NCBI RefSeq assembly: GCF_000310225.1
Contig: NZ_AMXF01000001.1
Span: 62,001-126,000 of the forward strand
DNA length: 64,000 nt
Direction of reading: 5' to 3'
From: Thauera phenylacetica B4P
Lineage (GTDB): Bacteria > Pseudomonadota > Gammaproteobacteria > Burkholderiales > Rhodocyclaceae
This document shows, one piece after another, positions 23,299 through 32,623 of the stretch. Both the position numbers and the translations under genes were made by a program. Under the pieces are notes generated by a model, which was given only the letters and a program-made list of their open reading frames with translations, made no database searches and was not told the origin of the DNA. The stretch's first letter is position 1, and every line of letters begins with the position of its first letter.

Positions 23299-26200
23299 TC
23301 ATGCGGCGGCAAGCGCGGCGTCGGCATCAGCGTCAGCCGCGTGGCTGCCGGCCTCGTCCTTCGTGAGGTCGAGTTGCTTGATCAGTTCCGCCTGACGCGC
23401 TCGTAGCGTGTTCAGGCGCAGCTCGTGCTCGAACGGCCGGCTCAGCTCGACTTCAAGGTCGGCCAGGCGCTTGCGGCGTGCCTGCAGCAGGGTTCTGGCT
23501 TTGTCGGCCAGTTCCTGGACGGAGCCAAGCGTGGCGAGCAAGCCCGCCACGAGCGCCGGTCCCGTCTGGTAGGGCGTTGCGTTGTACACGGCGTTGCCTG
23601 CCAGGTAGAGCTCCGGCACGTGCTCGCCGCTCGCGCAGACGATGCCCAGGTCGAATCCGCCGAAGCACCCGAAGACGCGGTCGACGCGTGTGTGTGCGCT
23701 GGCTGCCTCTTCTTTCGCCGCCAGCACCTTCGCCCGCAACGCCTCGCCGACCGAGTCCGGTCCGACGATGCGCCGCTTGCCCATCTCCACCGTGATGGAG
23801 CCCATCTCCTGCAGTTCCAGCCGGGACAGGTCGGCCTCGTGGGCCGCCAGCTTCTTCTCCAGCGCCGCGATCGACATCGGCAGCTCGGTCACCTCGCGCT
23901 CGTTGGCGTAGCGCTGGTTGCGCCACACCCACTGCAGCGTCGAGAGCTTGGCCACCTCCGCGTCCACGCCCGCCTTTTCGATGACGAGCGGGTTGCCCGA
24001 GGCCAGGGCTTTCACCTCGGCGTAGGACAGGGCCGCGAGCGCCACGTCTTCGACGGAGCGGATGCCTCGATCCCCGCGCATGACCTGCGCGATGAAGCGC
24101 GCCTTGGTCTCCAGGGTCTGCCAGGAGTAGGCGTCGAAGGAGCCCTCGGTGACGTAGCGGAAGATGTCCACTTCCTCGTTCATGTTGCCTTGCCGCAGGA
24201 TGCGGCCCTCTCTCTGTTCCACGTCGCACGGGCGCCATGGCGCATCGAGGTCGTGTTGAGCGACCAGGCGATCCTGCACGTTGGTGCCGATGCCCATCTT
24301 CTGGGTCGAGCCGAGTAGCACGCGGATGCGGCCTTCCCGCACCGCCTTGAAGAGCTTCGCCTTTTGGGCGTCGGTGTCCGCGTCGTGGATGAACGCGATC
24401 TCCTCTTCGGGAATGCCGGCGGCGATGAGCCGCATGCGCAGATCCTCGTAGACGCTGAAGGCCCTGCCGCCCTTGGGGGACGACAGGTCGCAGAACACCA
24501 ACTGGGTACCGCGGAACTCCGCCGTGCGCTGCCAGACGGCATACACCTCGCGCACGCACGCGGCGACCTTGCCTTCCGTGTCGAACCGCGCCGAGGGCGC
24601 GATCAGCCGGAAGTCCAGCGCCGCCTTGCGGCCGTCGTTGGTGACCGCCAGCATGTTGTCCTCGTCAGGCTTTACATGACCGCTGCGGATTGCCGCGGCA
24701 CGTTCGACCAGGGTCTGCACGAAGGCCTTCAACTGCGGGTTCGGCGGGCAGGCCACGATGCGGGCCTTGCCGCCGTGCAACTTGGGCACCGGCAGCTTCA
24801 GCATCTCGGCGGTCTGGATGTCCGCCACCTCCCCGAAAATCGACATCAGCTCGGGCACGTTGATGAAGCGCGCGAAGCGCGTGTGCATCCGGTAGCCGCT
24901 GCCGTCGGGCGCGATCTCCAGCGCCGTCACCGCTTCCCCGAAGGTGGCGGCCCAGGCGTCGAACTGCTGCAGGCCCAGTTCGGCGAGCCGCTTGGGCTGC
25001 AGGTAGCGCTGCATGGTGTGGATCTCGGCCATGGTGTTGGCCACGGGCGTCGCGGTCGCGAAGACCACGCCCCGCTGACGGTTGCCGTGCAGCTGCATCG
25101 TGTAACGCGTCTTCTGGTACAGATCGAAGGCGCGCTCGGAACTTGCCATCGGCAAACCCGCCACCCGCATCTTGGAGAAGCGGAACAGGTTCTTGTGCAA
25201 ATGGGCTTCGTCCACGAACAGCCAGTCGATGCCCAGTTGCTCCCAGGTCAGCAGGTCGTCCTTCTTGCCCTGAGCCGACAGCTTGTCCAGGCGCGCCGCC
25301 CAGCTCTTTTTCATCTTTTCCAGTTGCTTCACGATCCGGTTGGACCGGTCTTCGCTCTTGGCCGCACGCACGGCCAGTTCTATGTCATGGATGACCTCCT
25401 TGATGAATCCCTCGGTGAACTCGGGGGATGTCTTGATGCGCTCGAAGCTCGCGTGGGTGATGACTACCGCGTCCCAATCGCCGGTGGCGATGCGCGAGAT
25501 GAGCTCCCTGCGGCGGTCGCCTTCCAGGTCTTCCTTCGTGGCCATCAGTACCGAGGCCTGGGGATAGAGCCGGACGAACTCCGCCGTGTAGCTTTGCAGC
25601 ATGTGATTCGGAACCACATGGCAAGGCTTGGCTGCAAAGCCCAGCCTGCGCAGCTCCATGCTGGCGATGACGCACACCGCCGTCTTGCCGGCGCCCACCG
25701 TGTGGAACAGCCCGGTGTTGCCGGACTGCACGATGCGCCACACCGCGTTCGGCTGCTGCGGGTGCAGCTTGAAGCACTGCGAGAAGCCCGGCAGCACCAA
25801 GTGCGAACCGTCGAAGGTCCGCGGCCGGGTGGCGTTGAACAGCCGGTTGTAGAGCGCGCACAGCCGCTCGCGCCGGGCCAGGTCTTCGAAAGCCCAGGTG
25901 GCGAAGCGGTCCTTCAGCAGCCCGAGCTTCTCCCGGGCGGCAAGGGTTTCGTCGGAGTTGACGACGTAGGTGTCCTTGTCGGGCACCGGATCCTTGACCG
26001 TCGGGGTCTGCACGTTGAGCGCGCACAGCACCAGGGCGACCGCATGCATGCGCGATGTGCCGAACTCCTGGGTGGCCTTGACGCTTTGGCGCACCGACCA
26101 CTCGGAGTATTCGACCGACCACGCACCCGCCTCGCCGGAATAGCGGACCTTGCAGTCCTTGATCTCCAACGCTTCCTGCATAAAGGCCTCGACGTCGGCT

Positions 26201-28311
26201 GCCGGGATCCAGACCGCACCCAAGCGGACTTCGATGGATGCCGGCGGCAGATCTTCCGGCTGCACCTTCTCCAGTGCCTCGGCGTTGCGCCGGTAGGCTG
26301 GCCCACCCATCCTCGCTTGGTCGAGCTTGACCTTGACGTTGCCGGACAGGTACTCGTCGGCCGTCTTCCAGGTCTCGTCGAGAGGGTCCTGAAAGATGTG
26401 CCCGGCTTCCGCTAGCGCCGCCGTGACCGCCTCTTCCGGTGCGGACAGCAACTGCGCCATGTAGCCCGGATCGACCCGGCCGCGCCATTGCATCGACGCC
26501 GCCAGCGCCGCCGTCGGCTCGTCGGCCGAGGTCGGCGCCGTCACGCGGCGCAGCGTCCGTTGGGTGAACAACGCCGCCTTGCGGGCGGTTTCGGTCTCCT
26601 CGTCGTAGTGCTCCAGGGACAGGAGCAGGGGATAGTCCGGGTCGCGCCGGAAGGCGAGCGCATTGGCCCGCGTCGACAGGTAGCCGTACTTCGCCACGCA
26701 GCGGTCGTAGGTGCCGTTCAGCATGGCCCGCAAGGGACGCAGCTTCTCGTCACCGTCCTCAGCCAACTGGGCGTCCAACAGTGCGCGGGCATGATCCCGG
26801 ATCGCGCACATGCCTGTGATTCTTGCCCGCTGGGTGGCGTTGAACTGCTCGTGCACATCGACGAGCGATCCGCCATCCACCCGGTGTATCCGGCTGTTGC
26901 GGATGCGGAAGGTTCCTGGCCTTGCACCAGGTTCGGCGGGGACCGGCGCATGCACCGCCAGGGCGGCGGTCTTGGCGGTGCGATAGATGCCCTCGGGCAG
27001 CATCGCGATCCGCTCGGCCAATGCGGCGGGGAGGTCACCCTCGTAGACTGCTGTCGGCACTTCCTCGTAGCCGTTGCTTTCCATGCGCAGGCGGCCGATC
27101 ACCCATTCGGGATGACGGGCGTACCACGCATTGACCGGCATGTAGGGCCGGCGGTGGCCCGGGTCGATCAAGCCGTCAGGGGCCTGGAAGCGCTCGATCC
27201 AGTCGCCATCGACCGATTCCGAACCCTCGCGCTTGCGCAGGATCAGGACGTCGGTTTGGACTTCCGTGCCCGCCAATTCGGCAAAGGCGCCCTTGGGTAG
27301 GCGGATCGCACCCAGCAGGTGAGCCTGGGACGCAAGGTGCCGGCGCACGGCCGTGCTGTGCGATTCCAGCGTGTGGCTGCTGGTGATCAGGACCACCAAG
27401 CCACCCGGTCGAACCAGATCCAGCGAACGGGCGATGAAGTAGTTGTGGATGCTGAAGCCGGCGTAGGGCCGGTTGTTCGCGTCCGGCACCTTGTAGTTGC
27501 CGAACGGAACATTGCCGATCACCAGATCGAACCAGCCATCCGGGAAGGACGACTTCTCGAATGGCGCGATGTGCACGGTGACGCCGGCCGGCGTGTACAG
27601 GGCCTGGAGCAGCCGCCCCGACAGACGGTCGATTTCCACCGCGGTCAATTGGGAGGGTGCCATCAGGTCTTCCGGCATGGCGCCGATGAAGTGGCCGATA
27701 CCGGCCGCCGGTTCGAGGATGCGCCCACCGGTGAAGCCCAGCCGCCGGACGGCCGCCCACAGGCCATTGATCACGTCGAGCGACGTGTAGTGGCTGTTGT
27801 TGACCGATGCCCGGGCCGACTCGTGGTCGACTTCGCTCAGCAGGGACTGCAACTGCTGGGCCCGTGTGCTCCAGGCCGGATCCTTCCCTTCGAGGTTGAA
27901 CGCTGCCGGGAGGCTGCCCCAGCCGGTGTAGCGCACCATGGCTGAGCGCTCATCCTTGTCCGGCGAGCGGTTCCCGGCCTCGATTCGGGCCAGGACCTCG
28001 ACCGCGCGCATGTTGGCTTCGAACTTGGCTACGGCGCTCCCCAGGCCTTTCAGATCGGCGGGATGCAATCGCGGGACGGCTTCCCGGACGACGCTGTCCG
28101 ATTCGGCGACGGTGAGTCGCCAGCTCTGTACTCGGGGCGCTACGACTTCGATGGCTTCATCGCGGGGAATCGCTGCGACGTGCACCAGAACTTGCGCCGT
28201 TTGGGGGCCAGGAAGATGTCCCGGACTGACTGGCGTATTCGCTGGGCCAGCTTCAGGTTCGAAGCCGGGGAGCCAATACGAAATGGAAACAAATGTGGCT
28301 TTCTTCGCCAT
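23299..28311 (-). CDS. Giant N6-adenine DNA methylase fused to SNF2-type helicase (DarB-like)
   Basis: The protein has 1670 residues from MAKKATFVSISYWLPGFEPE. The N-terminal methyltransferase part has SAM motif I (EPAAGIGHF, residue about 199) and an altered catalytic motif IV (NVPFG, about 266; the N6-adenine class usually has NPPY/F). The central and C-terminal helicase parts have Walker A VGAGKT (about 871), DEAH box VDEAHLHKN (about 1032) and motif VI QREGRILRQGN (about 1364). A helical region follows to the end. This fusion architecture occurs on ICEs and in phage P1 DarB, which protects incoming DNA from restriction; that role is inferred here. The ATG at 28311 starts the conserved region, and a strong terminator follows the gene. 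Confidence 0.88.
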   Translation of the reverse strand: MAKKATFVSISYWLPGFEPEAGPANTPVSPGHLPGPQTAQVLVHVAAIPRDEAIEVVAPRVQSWRLTVAESDSVVREAVPRLHPADLKGLGSAVAKFEANMRAVEVLARIEAGNRSPDKDERSAMVRYTGWGSLPAAFNLEGKDPAWSTRAQQLQSLLSEVDHESARASVNNSHYTSLDVINGLWAAVRRLGFTGGRILEPAAGIGHFIGAMPEDLMAPSQLTAVEIDRLSGRLLQALYTPAGVTVHIAPFEKSSFPDGWFDLVIGNVPFGNYKVPDANNRPYAGFSIHNYFIARSLDLVRPGGLVVLITSSHTLESHSTAVRRHLASQAHLLGAIRLPKGAFAELAGTEVQTDVLILRKREGSESVDGDWIERFQAPDGLIDPGHRRPYMPVNAWYARHPEWVIGRLRMESNGYEEVPTAVYEGDLPAALAERIAMLPEGIYRTAKTAALAVHAPVPAEPGARPGTFRIRNSRIHRVDGGSLVDVHEQFNATQRARITGMCAIRDHARALLDAQLAEDGDEKLRPLRAMLNGTYDRCVAKYGYLSTRANALAFRRDPDYPLLLSLEHYDEETETARKAALFTQRTLRRVTAPTSADEPTAALAASMQWRGRVDPGYMAQLLSAPEEAVTAALAEAGHIFQDPLDETWKTADEYLSGNVKVKLDQARMGGPAYRRNAEALEKVQPEDLPPASIEVRLGAVWIPAADVEAFMQEALEIKDCKVRYSGEAGAWSVEYSEWSVRQSVKATQEFGTSRMHAVALVLCALNVQTPTVKDPVPDKDTYVVNSDETLAAREKLGLLKDRFATWAFEDLARRERLCALYNRLFNATRPRTFDGSHLVLPGFSQCFKLHPQQPNAVWRIVQSGNTGLFHTVGAGKTAVCVIASMELRRLGFAAKPCHVVPNHMLQSYTAEFVRLYPQASVLMATKEDLEGDRRRELISRIATGDWDAVVITHASFERIKTSPEFTEGFIKEVIHDIELAVRAAKSEDRSNRIVKQLEKMKKSWAARLDKLSAQGKKDDLLTWEQLGIDWLFVDEAHLHKNLFRFSKMRVAGLPMASSERAFDLYQKTRYTMQLHGNRQRGVVFATATPVANTMAEIHTMQRYLQPKRLAELGLQQFDAWAATFGEAVTALEIAPDGSGYRMHTRFARFINVPELMSIFGEVADIQTAEMLKLPVPKLHGGKARIVACPPNPQLKAFVQTLVERAAAIRSGHVKPDEDNMLAVTNDGRKAALDFRLIAPSARFDTEGKVAACVREVYAVWQRTAEFRGTQLVFCDLSSPKGGRAFSVYEDLRMRLIAAGIPEEEIAFIHDADTDAQKAKLFKAVREGRIRVLLGSTQKMGIGTNVQDRLVAQHDLDAPWRPCDVEQREGRILRQGNMNEEVDIFRYVTEGSFDAYSWQTLETKARFIAQVMRGDRGIRSVEDVALAALSYAEVKALASGNPLVIEKAGVDAEVAKLSTLQWVWRNQRYANEREVTELPMSIAALEKKLAAHEADLSRLELQEMGSITVEMGKRRIVGPDSVGEALRAKVLAAKEEAASAHTRVDRVFGCFGGFDLGIVCASGEHVPELYLAGNAVYNATPYQTGPALVAGLLATLGSVQELADKARTLLQARRKRLADLEVELSRPFEHELRLNTLRARQAELIKQLDLTKDEAGSHAADADADAALAAA

Positions 28312-29059
28312 GTTGAGGACTCCGGATAAACAAGGAGTCCCCACGCCCGTCATGAGGAGTGGAACTCCTCGATGGGGTTGAAGGTGCGGGCCGAAGCAGT
28401 GCAGACCCAGACTGCGACGTTCGGTCGTCTCACGACCGGGCTGCTTGCGATGCATGTGTGGCGTCTCGACAGCGCGTGACGCTCGTTGTGCGGCAGTGCC
28501 GCTTTCTCCGGCGCAAGGGCGGCGGAGGCGGCACTTCTTAGCGAGGGGCGGGTAACGACCGCGACGCCGATGAGGATCGGATCGTCCGTCAGGACGTGCG
28601 CCGGGTCGCGATGACCCGCAAGCCGGTTCAGTGTCGCGCGTGCGACGGTCACCGTGCGATGGCCCGCGAGCGCGCCACGTCCAAATCTCTGGCGTGCCCG
28701 GGTCTTGGGGATGCCAATGTCACCGGCCGTCCTGGCCGACAAGGAGATGCCGTGTCACCTGGGAAGCGTGTTTTCTCGTCCGGTAGGCGGTGTGGGGCGG
28801 TTGTTTGTGGCGGGCTGGGCATCGAGCCCGTCCATTCACACGGGGATCGACCTCAGGAGCGGAATCGCTTGCGGTGGGGTGTGCATGAGCAGTGCGTGTT
28901 GTGCGCGGACGGGCGAGTGTGGGCTGGGCGCATCCGACCCACCTCACGGGCGGAAGCTGATGTCGAGTTCGGCCTTCTTTGGGCCGAACTTCTCCTGTCC
29001 CGCATGGGGCTGGATCGAGAGCATCGGAGGCAAGCCATTCCGCATGCACCGCGCTTGAA
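28312..29059. other. Long intergenic region between divergent ICE genes
   Basis: About 750 bases separate the minus-strand methylase-helicase from the plus-strand integrase-like gene. It contains an inverted repeat GAGGAGT/ACTCCTC near 28357-28373 just upstream of the methylase-helicase. Open frames on both strands (28350-28742 minus, 28596-29099 plus) have no family similarity and overlap each other, so I do not call them. It may hold promoters for both neighbours. Confidence 0.4.
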
Positions 29060-30040
29060 ATGCACAGTGAGTCAACCCGCCTGTCCATTGCGATACTGAG
29101 GGCAGTCCTTGCCGGGGGGACCTATGACGCCGTTGCTGCCGCCCATGGTTTGACCCGGACGGCCATCGAACATCGTGTCAAGCGCTTGGCCAAGCTGCTG
29201 CAACGCAAGGTCGGTATCGACGGGCTCAACCCCGAGGCGACGGGCTATGTGCACAAGCTGCGCGCAGCAAGGGCAGGTGTTGATGCGGCGCTCAATCAGT
29301 TCGAAGCCGGTGAGGTTCTGCCCGATGCTCCGCCCCAAGTCCTCTCCGACAAGGATGTGAGAACGATGATCCATCGGGCGGGTCTGCGCAGTCCGACGCC
29401 GCTGCGCGACATGGCGCTGATTCACGTCGTGCTGGCCACGGGTGCGCGACCTCTCGAGGTGGCAAGGTTGGAGATTGCTGACTACCTTGAACCGGGTGGG
29501 GCCGTGCGCGCCTGCTCGGTGATGCGCGCGGCGGTGTCGATGAACCGCAAGGAGCGTCCGCTGTTTTTTCGGAGCGCGGCGGCGGTCAAGGCCATCGATA
29601 GCTACTTGGCCTTTCGCCTCGTGCAACACGGAATGGTGCCTGAAGCCGAGGCGCCCTATCGGGGCTTCACGCCGACCGACCGGCTCTTCCTCAACGACGC
29701 AGGACAGCCCTACGTGGTGCAGTGCCAGGACGTGGACGGGCGAACTCGCTTCCTGTGCCGCCAGATGCTCGACACCTACCGCCGCATCTTCAAGCGCATC
29801 AACATGCATGGCCTCTCGGCGATGACTCTCAGACGGACGGTTGCGTTCCGGCTGGATGCGCGCGGTGCTGACGAGGAGCAGATTGGACTGATCCTCGGGA
29901 TCACGGAGAAGCAGGCCGTGCGGGAACTGCTCCCCAGAAGGCCGGAGATTTTCGAGCTGATGACCGATCTCTACACCGACGTCGAGCTACCGATGAGTGT
30001 TCCCGCCGGCGCGATGCTGGACGACCGCTTGCCTGGATGA
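29060..30040 (+). CDS. Tyrosine-recombinase-fold protein with N-terminal HTH, catalytic residues incomplete
   Basis: The protein has 326 residues from MHSESTRLSIAILRAVLAGG. A helix-turn-helix-like segment (TYDAVAAAHGLTRTAIEHRVKRLAKLLQ) comes first. The integrase-like catalytic domain follows, with the first conserved Arg in ATGARPLEVARLEI (about residues 135-148). At the second motif it has MTLRRTVAFRL, which keeps the Arg but replaces the usual His. At the nucleophile it has LGITEKQAVRELLPRR, with no tyrosine. It therefore resembles an integrase but probably cannot cut DNA, and it may act as a DNA-binding regulator. An upstream in-frame ATG (28979) adds residues without similarity. Confidence 0.7.
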   Translation: MHSESTRLSIAILRAVLAGGTYDAVAAAHGLTRTAIEHRVKRLAKLLQRKVGIDGLNPEATGYVHKLRAARAGVDAALNQFEAGEVLPDAPPQVLSDKDVRTMIHRAGLRSPTPLRDMALIHVVLATGARPLEVARLEIADYLEPGGAVRACSVMRAAVSMNRKERPLFFRSAAAVKAIDSYLAFRLVQHGMVPEAEAPYRGFTPTDRLFLNDAGQPYVVQCQDVDGRTRFLCRQMLDTYRRIFKRINMHGLSAMTLRRTVAFRLDARGADEEQIGLILGITEKQAVRELLPRRPEIFELMTDLYTDVELPMSVPAGAMLDDRLPG

Positions 30041-30300
30041 GGTACCGGTACATGGGCGCCCGCGTCATTGCCTTGTTATGCGATGCTGCTAAACCGTGCG
30101 GCTTGTCTACGAAGGCGTGCTACTCTAAAAAATCAAGCCGGAATTCTGTCCACCCAGGGGGCCTGATTGGTCAAGGCAGACGGAGCCGAGCAGCGCTTGT
30201 CGCAAGACAGCGGTTCCCATTCCTGTGGAGCCGCTCGGTTCGAACCCTGGGCAGCCCACGGGGCACAACCGAGCGGGTCCCCGCTTGTTCGGAGGTGTTG

Positions 30301-30999
30301 ATGACTTGGGCGGATGACCTGCTCCACGAGATCGATCGGGCTGACAGCGAGCGCGCCTTGTTTGACAAGGTGCAGCACGCAGCCGAGCAATTGGGCTTCG
30401 AGTATTGCGCGTACGGCATGCGGCTTCCGGTGCCGGTCACCAGTCCGAGGACCATCATGCTCAACAGCTACCCGACGCTCTGGCAGCAACGCTACGCCGA
30501 GCGCAATTATCTCGATGTCGATCCGACGGTGCAGCTGGGGGCGGTGTCGCAGCAGCCTATCATCTGGGGCGACGAGGTCTTCGCGACGACGCCCGAACTC
30601 TGGGACGACGCGCGTGACGCCGGCTTGCGTGTCGGCTGGGCGAAGTCAACGCTGGAGGGGCTGAGCGTCGGCGGCATGCTGACGCTATCGAGAACCAGCG
30701 AGCCACTCACGGACAAGGAACTGGCTGCGAAGGAGCACCGCATGCGTTGGCTTGCCCAAACCGCGCATCAGGGGTTCCGAAGGGTGCTGGCGACGAAGTG
30801 GAGCATCCCATTGTCGATCCGGGAAAAGGAGGTGCTGCGCTGGGCGGCTGATGGCAAGACCGTCACCGAGATCTCCGCAATCCTGGACATCTCTGTGGCC
30901 ACGGTCAAGTTCCATACCCGCAATGCCGCGGAGAAACTCGGCGCTGTCAATCGCACCGCGGCAGTTGCCCGTGCGGTCGCCATGGGTTTGTTGTTTTGA
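30301..30999 (+). CDS. LuxR-type acyl-homoserine-lactone receptor/regulator
   Basis: The protein has 232 residues from MTWADDLLHEIDRADSERAL (GGAGGTGTTG immediately upstream). The N-terminal autoinducer-binding domain has the W-x3-Y-x9-DP pattern (LWQQRYAERNYLDVDPTVQL, then PIIWGDE). The C-terminal LuxR helix-turn-helix is LSIREKEVLRWAADGKTVTEISAILDISVATVKFHTRNAAEKLGAVNRTAAVARAVAMGLL. It responds to an acyl-homoserine lactone, presumably made by the LuxI at 31778. The gene order luxR-rsaM-luxI is that of Burkholderia-type quorum-sensing loci. Confidence 0.92.
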   Translation: MTWADDLLHEIDRADSERALFDKVQHAAEQLGFEYCAYGMRLPVPVTSPRTIMLNSYPTLWQQRYAERNYLDVDPTVQLGAVSQQPIIWGDEVFATTPELWDDARDAGLRVGWAKSTLEGLSVGGMLTLSRTSEPLTDKELAAKEHRMRWLAQTAHQGFRRVLATKWSIPLSIREKEVLRWAADGKTVTEISAILDISVATVKFHTRNAAEKLGAVNRTAAVARAVAMGLLF

Positions 31000-31073
31000 G
31001 TGCAAGGACTGCCGATACTCATGGCGTCAGGAGCCCAGGATGGGCGTCCGAAGTTCAAGAGGTGAATCGATTG

Positions 31074-31487
31074 GTGGAAACCGAAGCCAAGCCCCCAGCG
31101 CTTCGTGATGGCTTCCTGCGGATCGCACTCGAGGATCTGCTGGCTGTTCGTTTGGTGCATCTGGTGTCTGGCCTGGACGAGGATGATCCGAGTCAGGTGC
31201 GTCGTTGCGGGACCATAACCTCCATCATGGGGTACACCGAATGGGTGAGTGAGGGGATGGCCGAGCCTGTCTCGTTGGGTTGGGACTGGCGCCTTGATCG
31301 ATTGCAGACCGGTGAGGCGAACTGCATGCGGGTTGGCTTGCCGCGTTCGAATGTGATGCTCATCGACAGCGCCAAGCGTGATTACGGCTGGGACCGCAAT
31401 TTGCAGGTGCTCGCCAGCATCGTCGACGCCATTCCATGGGCAGGTGAAACGCGTGCTGCCATTGAGCGGCGCACTATCACCACCTGA
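31074..31487 (+). CDS. rsaM: RsaM-like quorum-sensing modulator (DUF4902-like)
   Basis: The protein has about 137 residues if started at GTG 31074, which follows AAGAGGTGA. A TTG at 31071 or an earlier in-frame TTG at 30996 are alternatives. The core MGYTEWVSEGMAEPVSLGWDW, then LPRSNVMLIDSAKRDYGWDRNLQVLASIVDAIPW follows the RsaM/DUF4902 pattern. RsaM proteins sit between luxR and luxI and damp autoinducer production by an unknown mechanism. It has no recognised DNA-binding motif. The position between the receptor and synthase genes supports the call. Confidence 0.75.
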   Translation: METEAKPPALRDGFLRIALEDLLAVRLVHLVSGLDEDDPSQVRRCGTITSIMGYTEWVSEGMAEPVSLGWDWRLDRLQTGEANCMRVGLPRSNVMLIDSAKRDYGWDRNLQVLASIVDAIPWAGETRAAIERRTITT

Positions 31488-31777
31488 CCAGTCCGCGTCA
31501 AGCAGCCCCAGACTTGCTCTGCCGCAGATAACCTGAAGTCGGAAAGGGTCTTGTTGTCCTGGGCGGGCAGAATGCCCCGCCTCTTGTCCTGAGAGCCGAT
31601 CGTCATGATGCCCGCCGTCTGGTGGGCCTGGCGAGCCCGCCTGCTCACGCCATGGCGAGCGGTGCTGCGCTGCAGCGGCTCATCGCCCAGGACTTTCCAT
31701 ACGCAAAAACCGGACGCACAAGGCATCCGTTTGTGCACCTGAACAATAGGGGAGTTTCCTTACGTCCATAGGTTGAT

Positions 31778-32386
31778 GTGAAATGCGAAGCATTCGCATT
31801 TATCAATGGGCATCAGATGGAAATCCTTGCAGGTACGCAGCGCACCCTGGCCAACGACATGATGGGTCGGGTGGCCCGGTTCCGGTACCGGGTCTTCGTC
31901 GAAATGCTGGGCTGGGACCTGCCGTGCCGCGACGGGCTCGAACTGGACCAGTTCGACCGGGAGGATACGGTGTACCTGGTCGCCCGCAAAGGGGAAGAGG
32001 TGGTCGGCATGGCGCGCCTGCTGCCGACCCACAGACCCTACCTGCTGGGCGAAGTGTTTCCGCAACTGATGGGCTCGCTGCCCGTGCCCAGGGATCCCGA
32101 GGTGTGGGAGCTCTCTCGCTTCACGGCGGTCGATCTCGAGGCGGGGCCCGTTGGCGGCGCGGCCAGGCAGTTCTCCTCGCCGGTTGCGGTCAATCTGCTG
32201 CGCTCGGTGCTCAAGGTGGCTGCCGAGCATGGTGTTCAACGTCTCATCACCGTGTCGCCGCTCGGGATTGAGCGGCTGCTGCGCCGTGCGGGCTTTCTGG
32301 CCCACCGTGCCGCATCTCCCATGGTGATCGATGGCCATCCCATCTTCGCCTGCTGGATCGAAGTGCCTCAATTGAAGAGCCATTGA
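31778..32386 (+). CDS. LuxI-type acyl-homoserine-lactone synthase
   Basis: The 202-residue protein has the conserved LuxI residues: ARFRYRVFVEMLGWDLP (Arg, Phe, Trp), ELDQFDREDTVYLVA (the two Asp), GMARLLPT (Arg) and WELSRFTAV (Glu and Arg). It should join S-adenosylmethionine with an acyl-ACP to make an acyl-homoserine lactone; chain length cannot be read from the sequence. The Met at 31817 (MEILAGTQRTL) is an alternative start closer to the usual N terminus. I could not find a clear lux box in the 290 bases upstream, so its control is uncertain. Confidence 0.92.
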   Translation: MKCEAFAFINGHQMEILAGTQRTLANDMMGRVARFRYRVFVEMLGWDLPCRDGLELDQFDREDTVYLVARKGEEVVGMARLLPTHRPYLLGEVFPQLMGSLPVPRDPEVWELSRFTAVDLEAGPVGGAARQFSSPVAVNLLRSVLKVAAEHGVQRLITVSPLGIERLLRRAGFLAHRAASPMVIDGHPIFACWIEVPQLKSH

Positions 32387-32623
32387 TGGCCGGCACAGAG
32401 AGCCGTTGCTGGCAGGACCAACGCCAATTGGCTTCGTCCGGCGTTGCGGGGCTACAGCGCGCGTCGTTCCCTTCTTCCGGCGGTCATGTCCAGTGCAATT
32501 CCAGCACCTCAGGCCGCCGCGCACCGTGGGATCACCAGGAAGACGCCGCCGAGCGTCGGTGTTTCTCGCTGAAAGAGCATCTTGTGCCGCCCCTGGGTGG
32601 CCGACCTGACCAGGGAGGTCTTC

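Noticed and set aside
24364-26415. 683-codon plus-strand frame across the methylase-helicase
   Set aside because: Shadow of the large minus-strand gene, whose helicase motifs and terminator are unmistakable.
28328-28352. A further TAAACA-N15-CGTC match on the plus strand
   Set aside because: It lies in the ICE leader of a minus-strand gene, 700 bases from any plus-strand gene and with no iron gene nearby; probably chance in GC-rich DNA.
28350-28742. Minus-strand 130-codon frame upstream of the methylase-helicase
   Set aside because: Arg/Ala-rich, no ribosome site, no recognised family; kept as intergenic.
31382-31738. Minus-strand open frame between rsaM and luxI
   Set aside because: No motif, overlaps the real rsaM-like gene, and the translation looks random.
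31488-31777. Search for a lux box in front of luxI
   Set aside because: No CTG-N10-CAG-type inverted repeat of the right size could be found by eye, so none is annotated.
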